DNA of 64,000 bases, taken from Hofstenia miamia. Taxonomy: Eukaryota; Xenacoelomorpha; Acoela; Hofsteniidae. Positions within the stretch are counted from its first letter, which is position 1; each line of letters begins with the position of its first letter. The stretch is taken from NCBI GenBank assembly GCA_900660155.1, contig CABFPE010000132.1:723918-787917 (forward strand), given 5' to 3'. The notes under the pieces were generated by a model. It was not told where the DNA came from, did no database searches, and saw only the letters and a program-made list of their open reading frames with translations. Below, one piece after another: positions 35,906-46,821 of the stretch. The translations under genes were made by a program, and so were the position numbers.

Positions 35906-36073
35906 CTATGCAGGTACCAGGTGGCCAATTTAATTCCGTTTTTCATTTTTCATTTTGATAATTTGGAAAGATTAAATGAAAATTGCAATTGAAAAACGGA
36001 AATAACCATTTTTCATTTTTGCTTTTCAAATTTCATTTTGAAAATTTGAATTGGCCACCTGGTATCTGCATAG
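35906..36073. mobile_element. Short MITE with near-perfect terminal inverted repeats
   Basis: CTATGCAGGTACCAGGTGGC at the left is matched in inverted orientation at the right (GCCACCTGGTATCTGCATAG) with one mismatch, then further imperfect pairing through an AT-rich hairpin. About 168 bp, no coding capacity, nested inside the long inverted repeat. Confidence 0.75.
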
Positions 36074-36079
36074 TGTACA

Positions 36080-36980
36080 TTAGAAAATGGCAGAAACACA
36101 AGGTTCAGCACAAAAGTCTGGCTTATTGGTCAACCTCTGGGGGAGCTTCCACCAAGCCAATTGCTCACTAACCGACATGTGATGCAACATTTTTTCTTTG
36201 TGCAGCAGCAACGAACAATGGTAAGAACTGATGATATCGTGAAAGAAACAATGCAGTCAGTGTACAAGATATGGGAGAATGCTGGTATTTCTACGATCTC
36301 TGAGTAGCTATGTCACAGGCAACTTGCTAAACTACATGATGAGTAAACCACGTTGAAAAAAAGCCGTAACCTGCAGACTGAAACAGAAGACAGAAAGCGC
36401 AATGCATTTGAAGTATTTCTGGATAAACTATTTGTTATAGCAGCAGTTGATGCTGAAAACATTATTTTGAAGGACAAAGGATGCGAACTGAAGAAGCCAA
36501 GAAAGAAGTCACGGTGTTTTGGAAGACCAAGGAACCACTAGAACTATGCAAATGTCAACTGCTGATCTAAAAATGAAAGCAAAATACACAATAAAGATAA
36601 AACGGGAGAATAAAAACGAATGCAAAATGAAGTTAATGACAGTCGTGATGACACTGCTTTGATAACTTTGTCTGATACTGAAGATGATTCCAATGACTGT
36701 TCACACTAAAAATTCAAAAGAAATCATTGGAAGAATACATTACAGTGAAAATTCCTCGAAAAATAATGAAATCTGCATTAACAGAAATTGCAGGCAGACA
36801 AGAACTTCTCAACGTGAATTTTCTCATCTGTGGCTGCAGTAATTAGTACTTCTTCAGCAAATGTAAGTGATTTTGTTTTGTCTCCTAGCACTGTTAGGCG
36901 TGTAAGATAGCAAAACAGAGCTGAGCTAGCAGCAGAAATTAGAAATTCGTTTGTTCCACCATCTATGTCAAAAATCAATA
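36080..36980 (+). pseudogene. N-terminal part of an unclassified multicopy gene family
   Basis: Across frames the plus strand encodes GQPLGELPPSQLLTNRHVMQ and HFFFVQQQR, then VKETMQSVYKIWENAGIST, then a KRNAFEVFLDKLFVIAAVDA segment with a basic tail, an acidic linker, and PRKIMKSALTEIAGRQEL. I know this order (a LPTxRxVL start, an IWxxAxIPT helix, an F...L..LFDIA block) from long, repeated, uncharacterised proteins in arthropod and cnidarian genomes; the function is unknown. The C-terminal part of the same family appears separately at 48707-49950. This copy is broken in several places and has no visible C-terminal part. Confidence 0.5.
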
Positions 36981-38703
36981 AATTTGATAAAAATCGATAA
37001 ATTGTATAAAAATCAATAAATCAATACTTTTGCAATAATTCATTAGTGTTTTATGATTCCTTGGGGTCACATTTATATCCATTACTAATAGTAACTATAC
37101 CTGAAAATTGATATTTAGAGGCTCAAAATCACAATTTTGTGAAATATCAATGTATTGATAAATAATCAATTTGCTCGACCCCTAAACATCAATATTTTGA
37201 GCTGAAATTTTGTGTGTAGTCATTTGGCATCATAAAGAACGGGAAAATCAGTTTGAGGCAATCGAATAGATCAATCTCAGTATGGAGATGCACATAATTT
37301 GCTACTTTAACAATTCTATGGAAAAATAAATTACTTGTAGATTTCTTATTGAGATATTTTTACGTGAAAAGGGTTTTGGTTGATCTTCTTGTTGAATTGC
37401 GAGGAATGAAAATATCGATGAAATCTTTGTAATTTAAATCTACTTTATGGTTTAAAAGTTTGTAGAGGTAAAGCAGATCTGAGATTTCTAAATACAAAGA
37501 AATAGGCAATATGTTCAGTTTTAATAGTCTTTCCTTATATTTTCCAAGTGGTAATATCCATTTTGTACAGCGTCTTTGCAGTTTTCCAGGTATGTTAAGA
37601 TTTGAGGAAATGCAATACCATATTCGAGAAGCTATGTCAGCTTAGATTTTATCAGTGTTAATATGTCAATTTTTGTTCGAAGATTGGTGTTAAAAGGAAT
37701 ATTCCGCTTAAATAAAGGAATGTATCATTAGCTGTTTTAAATTGTTAAGGATATGGCTGTTCCATGACATATTTTGGAGACATAAACTCCAAAGTCTTTA
37801 ACAGAATCTGAAGAATTTATAGTATTTTCCATTATTTGCATCGAGCTTGAATCTTGTAAAGAAAATAATTGAAACTTATTAACATTGAACTTCATTTCAT
37901 TGTTATAGGCCCAATTTTGAATGACAGCAAAATTTTATTTAATTAGTGATAGAGATGTAGAGCACAATTTCATATCAACTGCGAAAAGGTAAGGAATAGA
38001 ATTTAAACAATATTTTGGTAGATCATTGATATATAAATAGTAATGGGCCCATTATAGACCCTTGTGGAACTCCACTTGGAAAATTTCGATAATTAGATGG
38101 TACTCCATTAACAAAAACGCTTTGCTTAAGCTCAGATAAATAAGATGATAGCAATTTCATCAAATTTAGTGGGATATTAAACACATCAAATTTAAGAACA
38201 AGTTAAAATGATTTACTTTGTCAAAAGCCTTAGCGAAGTCATTGTAGATCGGCTTTTGAAGAAATCATGCTGAGAAAAGATATAAATTCCATGATGATAA
38301 GAGATAAAATATCGTAAAGAATCTTTTCAAAGGCCAATGGTAGTTTAGGTAGAGGGTATACCATAACTTCGACGCGGCTTTTGATCTACGATAAGTTACA
38401 GTTTAGATTCATATATCGAACTACTGCTATCAATATATTTTCTATACGTTCTGAAAAATTGTCTCACACAGTCTTTAGCATTATTAATGATCTATTTTGT
38501 ATTCTTTTAACGTATTAATAATTGCATTCATTTTTTTAGAAATATCGATTTTAGAATGTAATTTTTAATTGTTCGATATCTTGGGTAAGTGAGATTTAAA
38601 TCATTGATGTAAGGTCCGATAGATTGAAATAACATAAATTATTGAACGATTCAAAATGTCCGATTACGACAAAAACTGATTCTTATTATTGACAATTAAA
38701 GGA

Positions 38704-38955
38704 ATGCCTTTTACATCCCCAACTGTTCCTCGTGAAATAAAGACAGCAACAGAGCGTACCGTTGTTCATGTTCGTGTACATCACTATCGTTGCCAAGGTC
38801 ACTTAGCCTATGTTATCAAGAAAAATCTTCTGGAGGTTGATGGCTGTATCGTCTCAGAAGGCGCAATAAAACGTCTTTGTCCTGTTTGTTTCAATGGTGA
38901 TGATGACGAATTTGAAAGGATGCTGTTGGAATTGAATGACGATTTTGATGAGTGA
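38704..38955 (+). CDS. Intact small ORF of unknown function inside the TIR transposon
   Basis: From the ATG at 38704 the frame gives 83 residues to TGA: MPFTSPTVPREIKTATERTV, then a VHHYRCQGHLAYVIKKNLLE stretch, LCPVC, and an acidic tail (NGDDDEFERML...DDFDE). The frame is open to TGA at 38677 upstream. Three cysteines and three histidines (HxxHHYRC, GHL, CPVC) could bind zinc, but no known finger is matched. It resembles a retained exon or captured gene piece more than a transposase. Family unknown. Confidence 0.45.
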   Translation: MPFTSPTVPREIKTATERTVVHVRVHHYRCQGHLAYVIKKNLLEVDGCIVSEGAIKRLCPVCFNGDDDEFERMLLELNDDFDE

Positions 38956-38984
38956 TAATGAATGATTCGATGTCTATATTAATT

Positions 38985-39311
38985 AGAGGTGTGCGGGGTG
39001 CGGATTCGGCCGCGGTGCGGGTGCGAGTATAGAAATTAGGCTTGCGGTGCGGTTAAACTGCAGAAGCCACGCGCAGTGCCCGTAGCTTCCAATTTTCACA
39101 AACAAATCAAATTTTGTAGCACCATCTAGGGATAACTAATGTTTTGAATATGTTGTTCCTTTAATTACATCGATTTACTTAGTTGAAATTAAATTCAAAG
39201 TTAACTGATTATTGTTTTTTGCGGTGCGGTGCGGTGCGGTTGCGAGTAGATTCCTTGCGGTGCGTTGCGGGTAAGAAAATTCGCATGAAACTGTACCAGT
39301 GCACACCTCAG
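38985..39311. repeat. GC-rich GTGCGG repeat block with inverted ends
   Basis: The block starts GAGGTGTGCGGGGTGCGG and ends GTGCACACCTC, so the ends are inverted copies. GGTGCGG units recur at both sides, four times in tandem near 39220-39240. It looks like a hAT-type MITE nested in the larger transposon. A related GC-rich patch occurs at 25390-25460. Confidence 0.6.
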
Positions 39312-40252
39312 ATGTTAATTGCTTTTAGATGCACATATACCATGTGAATATATAACCTTTTGTATCAATATGATTTCTTTTCATTAAACAAATGAGTCGA
39401 AAATATGTCGGTTTGAATCATTTAACGTTAATCGAAAACCGTGTCGAAGTTACGGTACACCCCTTAGAATACTGATAGGGCGGTAATTTGTAATTATATT
39501 TGTAGATCCTGACTTATGAATTGAAATTATGTTACTCAATTTCCATTCAGAGGGACAAGCACAAGTAGTTATTACGGATTGAAACAATTCTATAGATTTA
39601 TGGGGTTCACTAGTTGAATAGTTTAAATTGTTCAAATTTACTAATGAATTTTTAAAGATTGTATTTTCTTCTAGCAGTGTTTGCTTTGCTTAGTAGGTGC
39701 ATTGAATGAGAGCTCATATAAGCAGGATTTGATTTCCTTTTTAAGCGCTTTCTTATAATATACGTAGATATTATAGAAAATAGATCTTGATACCAATATT
39801 ATATGAAATTTGGGTCATCTAGTGGAAACTTAAATGAAAATAAAGACATTGATAATGCTAATTGTAAATCTTCTTTGTTTGCTGAAAACAATGAAAATGG
39901 AGAGTCATTATAGGTTGTATATGGGTGCTACAGTTGGAATTTACTATTGCCTAAATCTAGCCTAAAATAAATAATTGAATGACCAGAGAAACTTTCTGTT
40001 GGACTGATAACTTTCATTATAGAAACTGTATCGTTGTTGACGTCTAGACTATGACCATTGACGTGAGTAGAGAAGTTAATAAATTTAGTTAAACCAGTTT
40101 CAATAAAAGAATCGAGTAATTGAGAGTCAATTTGTAAATGGAACTCATTTGTATCTAATCAGCATCAGGAAAATTTAAATCGGCACAAAATAATTTATTT
40201 ATCCAAAAGTATAGAATATTGATGTTAAGATCACAATAAATTAGAGTAGATC

Positions 40253-40580
40253 AGGGTTTTCGAGTCAAGTTCGAGTTAGTCGTTCCGAGTTCGAGTTTTT
40301 ACGCTTCGAGTTCGAGTTCGAGATTTTTTAAAGAAAATTCCCGGTTTGATTGAGTTTTTTTCTAATTCCGAGTTTTTTTAGAGTGAAAAATATTTATTTT
40401 ACAATAATTCCCAGCTTCGTAAGCTAAAAAAGAAACTGAAACTTAAGAACATTTAATTTTTACGCTATTTTCAAGTGGATTTTCGATCGAGTTCGAGTTT
40501 AATGATTTCTATTCCGAGTTTTTCCGATCAAGTTTTACGAACTCATTCGAGTTTTTAACATTCCGAGAGAAAATCCCTAT
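40253..40580. mobile_element. GAGTTCGAG-rich MITE-like repeat, copy 2
   Basis: Partner of 24147-24420. The ends CAGGGTTTTCGAGTC and, in reverse complement, AGGGATTTTCTCTCGG are imperfect inverted repeats. The body has many CGAGTT words. No coding capacity. Confidence 0.6.
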
Positions 40581-42000
40581 CATGTCTTTTTAGATTGTAG
40601 CTAACTTTTATCGTGAGTTATTAGCGCTTAATATTTAAGAAAAAATCACAGATTGTAAAAACTCCCTGGGCTAATTAGGGTTATATATTCTTTTGCGCGA
40701 TTTCCCAAATATTTTTTCTTGTAATATATGTTATCAAAGCTATTTATTCGTGAAAATTTCAAGGAAAATCAACAACAAATAATGAGAATTATTTGTCAAG
40801 AAGCTAGATGTTTAATAAGTGAATTACAATGACTGAACCTGTCAATGCCCGGTGCGTGTATTAAGTGGGACACTCAAATTTTAACCCAACCATTCAAATT
40901 TTTGGACCATTGGGGGGAGGGGGGCATTCATTGATAATTTTACAGCTACAATAGTAAAAACTAAGCAGCCCAAATTAATACTTAGGAATGCAAATTCAAA
41001 TAATTGAATGTTGACTTAGCCTAAATTGGTAAAATGGGGATATAAAAGCTTTTTCTCTCAATCGAATTGAATTTGATAAATTTAAAATATTTTTAGTTGT
41101 TTAGCAATTGTAATTAGGCTTTATTTCAATTTTTTAATATAAATGAAAACAAATATGATAATTTGGAAAATATACTTCAAAGAGATTTTTTTGGAATGAT
41201 TTTCACACACCCTTAAATGCTATTTTCATAATGTCAGAAAAACTACAAATAATGAGTACTTCAATATGCAAGATGATTCCGAAATACTTTTTCTGTTTTA
41301 TAAAACAATTCGTTTTTCTTTCAATTATTCCTCACTAACTATTACAGTTTATACATTTCTTATATTAAATTGTTTCAAAATTTGGCCCAAATCCAACCAA
41401 GCATCAAAAAGCGGATTGCGTTGAAATGATAAAGAATATTGTAGCTCCACAATATAATATCTAGTTTTGTAGCGAGAAAATTCTGGTTGTGGACAACGCC
41501 TAAATTATAAAACATTTCAATCGTTTTGAAAATGAAATTTGTAATATCACGATATTAAATTCGGTTCCATACTCATAGCCAAAGCCAATGCCAAAATCTA
41601 GTGATGTTGACTAATGTTCTATGGATGGCGATTGCCTTCATGATCCGATTAAGATCTGTGCAAGTGAAGGAGGGTAACAGAAATGTAATTCTAAGGTGTT
41701 TAGCATCAAATTATTCAAACTTCTAAAAAATAAGGATATTTACAGTCCGCGACACCATCGAGGGAGCTTAGGGTTGGTACGTCCTAAAAAATAAGAATTA
41801 ATGGACGCCTTTACAACCAATAAAAGAAATTTTTACTGGCTATCTAGCGATATATTGGTGTTTGTCAATCTTGAAAAATGGAGAAAAAATCGAAGGACAG
41901 TCGACCTCAAGAAACACCATTTCGTAGATCATCAGATCGTAAACATTCTTATTCTGATGGAAACAACATTAATAATCCTCTTTCACCTAAATGAATTAAA
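40581..42000. other. AT-rich spacer
   Basis: No gene seen. A G-run patch at 40910-40925 lies in otherwise AT-rich DNA. The right part (from about 41880) leads into the transposase below and may hold its 5' portion. Confidence 0.35.
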
Positions 42001-42660
42001 AAAGTTGATGTGAATAAAGAAGAATGCAAAAAAAAATTGTTGATTATGTGAAAACAAATCGTCCTCCAGTCGTAACAAAAGAAGAAAAGCTTGAAATTTT
42101 AATATTACAAGCGAAAGTCCGTCATGAGCAATTTTCAAGAATGAATTTGGTTTCTCCAAGCAGAAAACGAAAACCTATCAATTTTACAAGTGAAGTTGCA
42201 TCAACTTTCCATAGAAAAAAAGCAATTGTAGGTGAATTTTGTGGAAATTATGTACGAGGAGATGCATTAGTTGAATCCATAGCACCAGCTAATTATAAAG
42301 ACAAGAGTTCTCGTGTTCTGCGGTGTCCAAGCATTTGTTCGTGATCGTTGTGTTCAAAGAATAAGAACTGTTGTAAGAAAAGTCCTAGATTTTTTGGTAC
42401 AATCAGGGTATATGAACGTGGATTATCAATGTAAAAAATCAGTTGCTGCAGGCACACGATCCATGCATAGATTTTTGAAGAAAATGGGCTATAAAAAGGG
42501 TAAAAAGAAAGGAATGGCGTGTTATCGTATGAAGGAGGAAAATTTATGTAAACGGGATGAATATGTGGCGAAACTAATAACACTGAATGCAAACAGGGCC
42601 CGGCGAATTGTGTATATGGATGAGAGTTATACTCACAAGAATTATCATCGGCATGACTAA
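41880..42660 (+). mobile_element. Tc1/mariner-superfamily DDE transposase, 5' part
   Basis: Two frames give ILQAKVRHEQFSRMNLVSPS ... RKRKPINFTSEVASTFHRKK, then VQAFVRDRCVQRIRTVVRKV and a C-terminal part HRFLKKMGYKKGKKKGMACY ... RRIVYMDESYTHKNYHRHD. The VYMDESY motif carries the first catalytic Asp of the IS630/Tc1-mariner fold, and the HxNYHRxD follow-on is typical of a family common in marine invertebrates. The second and third catalytic residues are missing because homology ends at a stop at 42658-42660. One frame change lies near 42310. Inactive. Confidence 0.75.
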
Positions 42661-42767
42661 ACCAAAAAGAGGGGGTAGCGAAACTCCCTTGATGGTGTCG
42701 CCGACTGTTAACAAAATAAAAATATATGAAACTTTAATATTTTCCTGTACTAGAAAAAATTATCTTT

Positions 42768-42812
42768 GCCAAATCCAAGGACATACTAAATTTAGTATGT
42801 CCTTGCCAAATC
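42768..42812. repeat. 29-bp palindromic insert between 8-bp direct repeats
   Basis: GCCAAATC occurs at 42768-42775 and 42805-42812. Between them is C plus a perfect 28-bp palindrome (half-site AAGGACATACTAAA). The arrangement looks like a target duplication around two joined transposon ends, or a tiny hairpin element. Confidence 0.7.
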
Positions 42813-44261
42813 TTGTTAAAATTAAAAAATATATTAAAGTCCCATTTTAGAGATTTTAATATAACAGTATTTATTTACATAAGATTTTGGAATAGGTAAA
42901 AACATGACAATATGAAGTGACTGTTAACATGTTATTTTGAAAGAACCCATCTTAGACAAAGGCTTGTTAATGTTTTGGGTATTGACAAAAAAGTTTGCAT
43001 GTGAAAGTACCTGTGAAAGTACCTTGCTTATTCTTTCTGGCAAACTATTGAGCTTATGACAAAATTAGACAAAAAAGGTTGGTTTTGTGATTATGAACTA
43101 TTTCTGCATTCACTGCAACCAATGCTAAAACACATCATTTTGGTGCAAGCCAAAAAATTTCAAATTGCCAAGATTTTGTTGAAAAATTGTCATAAAGTTT
43201 ACCATATAGGGACCAAACTGACAAAAAGTTTGGCTATGTTTTCAGTAGTTTATTTCTGTTTTCAAAAAACTTCGTGATTAGTAAAAAAAAAGGTTGAAAT
43301 TTTCATCAAAGTATAAATTCACACGGGAAAAAACTTATCTGACAACCCTATATAATTGATAATATCTGCAGCTTAATTGATCTCTAATAGGGCAAATGGA
43401 CGTGGCTTTATAATGTAAATGAAGTAGAAGTGAATGTTCAATCTTGTGGTGTTTTCAGATTATTTAATATTTTTATTAGTTTGTGAGTAATAAGCATTGA
43501 AATTTTTTTGAGGAAGCCATTGAATGTTGTATAAAGTCATGGATTAATTTGGGTTAAGCAGCAAATTACTGGGTTTCAAAATTATTATTGAAAAAATTTG
43601 CATTTTACTTCTTGAAATCAATAAAACCGCTTAAAAATAAATGATTCAAATAGCTTTGAAAATATAGCATACTTGACATTCTTAAATGCTTGTGCGGGGC
43701 ATAAATGGATATGGGTCGTGCGGTGAAGATGCTTGAGCCGAGGTGTTGAAAAATGGTTTAAGAGCAGTGCATGCAAATTTACACAACTGCAGTGAATGCG
43801 ATATAATTTATAAAAATTTGTTACTAAAAATTAAAATTGACAAACTGAAAAATTTTGCAAGAATACTATATTGGGGCGATATGGCATTAATTTAAATAAA
43901 TCCCGGCGAGCTTGGGCCGGGATTTTTGCGCATGTCCATATCTGGTAGGTGTATGCATACTTGTCATATTCTCTCGAAACGCCAATTTTGATATCAACAA
44001 GAAATTTCTGTTGATTTGAATTGATAATAATTGATATCAATGAGCAACATTCAGTTGATCTTGATGTGAAATTCCCATACCAACTGCAAATCTGCATTGT
44101 GCAACAATTAGAGATCGAGATCCTGATGATAACATATTTTTAAAAAAGTAATATTACTTCATTGTTATTTGCGTGGTAATGAATCTAAATCAAATTAACC
44201 AAAAATTTATCTAATTCACAAAGACAAAATAATATAAAATAATAATAATCTTTCAAAAAAA
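42813..44261. other. AT-rich spacer with a repeat patch
   Basis: The part 43765-43930 is a copy of the dispersed repeat seen at 25950-26270. The remainder shows no gene. Confidence 0.35.
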
Positions 44262-44570
44262 ATTAAAATTTTCTCCACGGATTAGCTTTTTTGAATATCT
44301 AAGGCAGGTTGTCTTTTAGAATTTTTGTTATCTTACGAACCTTCATTGGCAGCTCATTCCATACATTGAATGTATTTGGCGCATATTAATTTTTCTAATA
44401 ACCTAATTTAATTGTATACACAAGAGCCCTTAATGTAAGTAATAGACATTACATGTATTTGTAGGAATTTCCTTCCATAGCATATGCTACTTATATATTC
44501 GAACATATTTACTAAATTTGCATAGATGGAGTAATAGACTGATGCTAGTATGAAAAATGTATTTAATGTT
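44262..44570 (-). mobile_element. LINE 3' end remnant (minus)
   Basis: The minus strand encodes NTFNVWNELPMKVRKITKIL followed by a KANPW end, the usual C-terminal WNxLP motif of a CR1/Jockey-type RT frame. Upstream pieces (FEYISSICYGRKFLQIHVM, SITYIKGSC) are out of frame and weak. Confidence 0.65.
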
Positions 44571-44599
44571 ACTTTTGTCTTGTCTTTTGATATTAAACT

Positions 44600-44850
44600 T
44601 TGTTCTTAAGGACAACTTAATTATTCTGACTGTTCTTCTCGAGCTCTCGCTATACCTGGTCCTCGTATTTGAAACAGTGTTCCGGCTATTAATAGCACGA
44701 TCACAACCTATGAAATCTTCAAATCTAGGCTGAAAACTTACTTTTTTAGTTGTCCTTTAATTACTATTTTTGTATATTTTTGGCCGATATGAGGCCATTT
44801 GGTGCATAGCGGAGTGCGGAGGATAAATACACACTATTATTTAATAATAT
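44600..44850 (+). mobile_element. LINE 3' end remnant (plus)
   Basis: The plus strand gives SSRALAIPGPRI then NSVPAINSTITTYEIFKSRL and KTYFF. This is the WNSVPxxI...FKxxLKxYFF ending of non-LTR RT frames, with a stop where the Trp should be. It abuts the minus-strand remnant, so the two pieces lie back to back. Confidence 0.65.
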
Positions 44851-44879
44851 TATGATGCCCTTAATAAGCAATACATTTA

Positions 44880-46719
44880 TTATTTTCTGACGGGAGGGGG
44901 AATGGGACGTCTCAATAATGATCAAGTGAGTGACCAAAAAGCGATGATAGAAAGTACGAAAACTTTTTAAAATATTGAAAAAATATTACTTAAAAATCGA
45001 CCTTATAGTGTTAAATTGTTTTTAATATTTTGTCCAAAATTTTTTGATTTTACCAATCAAAATATAATTTGAGGACCTGCATACGTCACTGTTATTACAC
45101 TTCGTTGTTTGCTAAATATGTTCAATTTACTGGTCATGCTTTTAGGCCTTCAATATTTAACACTTGAACAACATTTTATAACAATTCTTTGATTGTAATA
45201 TAATTCACGTTTTCTATTTTGTTAGTTGTTCTGCAACTGTGATTAAAATAGGCTTTAGTGCATCAAGCAATAAAATCCAATATGGTGCAAGCAGTGGCTG
45301 TTGCTGTAATTGCATTTTCGTTAGCTAAAGGCAACAAATGACCGTTTATTGTTTTCGATACAATTCAATTCTATTATAATTTATTAGACCACTTTTTCAA
45401 GGAAATTGAGAATTTTACTTGAAAAAATTGTCTTTTATAGAAAAACCACTAAATATGTATTTTTTCATCATAATATTCATATACGTACTCTAGAATTTCA
45501 CATATTATTAGCATCCATTTTTAAAGGAGAAAGAGAGATTAACCGTGCCTTATTTCATTTTAAAAAAGAATAAATTTTAAAATTCAAAGAAAAAGCTGCT
45601 TTTTAGTCAGCAATAATCAGAGCCTTGCAATAATGTATTGTAATAAAATTGCAATACAAATAATTCAAAAATAAATATATTATATGCAATATAATATTGC
45701 AAGCTTACTGTAAACTATGTTTCATGTTAGTTTCAAATTTTTCTGGAACTTTACTAATCCAATGGTAGCTTATGCCAGTTATTCAAATTAATTGTACAAT
45801 TGTCTGAGTACGTAAACATATGTCTAGCTATATTTTTGGCATATTCATAAGTTGGGAAAATATTTATTCAGTATAACATAAAAAATGTTACAATTCCATC
45901 ATCTATTCAAACCAGTTAATTTGAATTGACACTGAATTACAATCACTCATTTAAAATAATACTACAATCGTTTGATAATACTGCCCAACACTGAAATTTT
46001 TAATAAAATATACCTATTAGGTAGAGTTCATTGTGCTGCTTCTAAAAATGTATACTTTACATAGTCTCAGACGTCTAGAATCTTCTCTATCTCTAATTTT
46101 ATGTTTTTATTTAATCAGATTTAGGTCAGTGGACGCATGTTAGATATCAGCCTTATAAGAATCAAGTAATTTAGTGTTTTTAAATAAATAGTTCATCAAA
46201 ATTTACTTGGTGTCATCTACAGCTTTTTAAGTTAAATTTTGTTGCAGCTAACACAGAGTTGGAACCGGCCGGAAATTTTAAGGCCGGGCCCGGTAGTTTG
46301 CCAACAACAGCTAATACCAGCCGGCCAGTTTTGGTAGGTAAATTTTATTCGAATTATATATTTAACCTATCCATATATATATATATATATATAATATAGA
46401 ACTTTATATATATATATATATACAAACAAAGTCTATACTAAATTGCCTGCTGTAAAAATGAAAACTATCCACTACAAAAATGAGGTTTTCCAAAAATAAT
46501 AAACCCTAGCCTCAAATCTTAAAACTGACGTTCGAATACAAAGATTCAGCCAGTTCGATCTTGAACCATTTGATGGATTTACAATTGACAAGTGTACGAA
46601 ACAAACAATATTTTAGTATAGAATTTTTCATTGTATTTCGTAGTAAATACAATCATAAAAAATACATAAAAATTCACTTTCACATGACAATAAATAGATA
46701 GATATTTGAGAAAAAATAC
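44880..46719. other. AT-rich spacer with small repeats
   Basis: The patch 44879-45080 shares GATCAAGT(G/A)AGTGACCAAA and neighbours with 59895-60010. A CCGGCC-rich, partly palindromic patch at 46258-46335 looks like a hAT MITE. (TA)n runs lie at 46374-46392 and 46404-46421. No gene is seen; the missing 3' exons of the WDFY gene should lie here or further left. Confidence 0.4.
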
Positions 46720-46821
46720 CTGACGAGCACCAATTTTTTTCTGATTGTACATTTCTTTGATAGCAAAAATAAATGGTTTCTCACACTTTTGACATATAGC
46801 ACTATCTTCCCATTCAGTAAC
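46720..46821 (-). CDS. WDFY2: WDFY1/WDFY2-type gene, exon with the start of the FYVE finger
   Basis: The 102-nt exon reads VTEWEDSAICQKCEKPFIFA followed by IKEMYNQKKIGARQ between TTTTCTAG and CAG|GTATTT, both phase 0. WDFY1 and WDFY2 have the same W-x(2-3)-S-x-x-C-x-x-C-xxPFF-x(9)-KKIGLRQ stretch at the opening of their FYVE domain, which binds phosphatidylinositol 3-phosphate on early endosomes. The first zinc-binding pair CQKC is present. The following exon with the RHHCRKCG core was not found in this window. The symbol could equally be WDFY1. Confidence 0.82.

Larger units (their letters stand above)
35214..37260. repeat. Long inverted repeat (about 412-bp arms) around coding DNA
   Basis: Left arm 35214-35627 and right arm 36850-37260 are reverse complements with only scattered differences (outer ends TGCCTCAAACTGATTTTCCC and its complement). 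The arms enclose about 1.2 kb. The right arm, on the plus strand, continues the coding sequence of the gene in the middle (SAxVSDFVLSPSTVRR-like and NRAELAAEIRNSFVPPS), so the left arm is an inverted copy of that exon and the intron after it. No target-site duplication was found at the outer edges, which argues against a simple terminal-inverted-repeat transposon. Confidence 0.85.
38353..39464. mobile_element. 1.1-kb TIR DNA transposon inserted in the LINE
   Basis: The element has imperfect terminal inverted repeats of about 35 bp (left AGGGTATACCATAACTTCGA, right in reverse complement AGGGGTGTACCGTAACTTCG) and a 3-bp duplication TAG at 38350-38352 and 39465-39467. Removing it restores the LINE reading RPISILPKLPLAFEKIL across the site. 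The 3-bp duplication suits Harbinger or CACTA groups, but the termini match neither well. It carries one intact small ORF (38704-38955) and a GC-rich repeat block, and no transposase. Confidence 0.82.
37270..40230 (-). mobile_element. LINE (endonuclease plus reverse transcriptase), split by a transposon
   Basis: On the minus strand, from 40230 down: an endonuclease end (DLNFPDADW near 40160; STHVNGHSLDVNND near 40060; SFSGHSIIYFRL near 39970), an RT start (LFQSVITTCACPSEWKLSNI and TNYRPISIL near 39600-39465), an interruption by a foreign element at 38353-39464, then LPLAFEKILYDILS near 38330, GVPQGSIMGPLLFIYINDLP near 38070 and NNEMKFNVNKFQLFSL near 37900. The YADD block reads FAVD, and stops and frame changes are present, so it is dead. 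It is CR1/Jockey-like and similar to the pieces at 9 and 22.5 kb. Confidence 0.88.

Noticed and set aside
42293-42592. 99-codon minus-strand frame
   Set aside because: Antisense shadow of the Tc1/mariner-type transposase.
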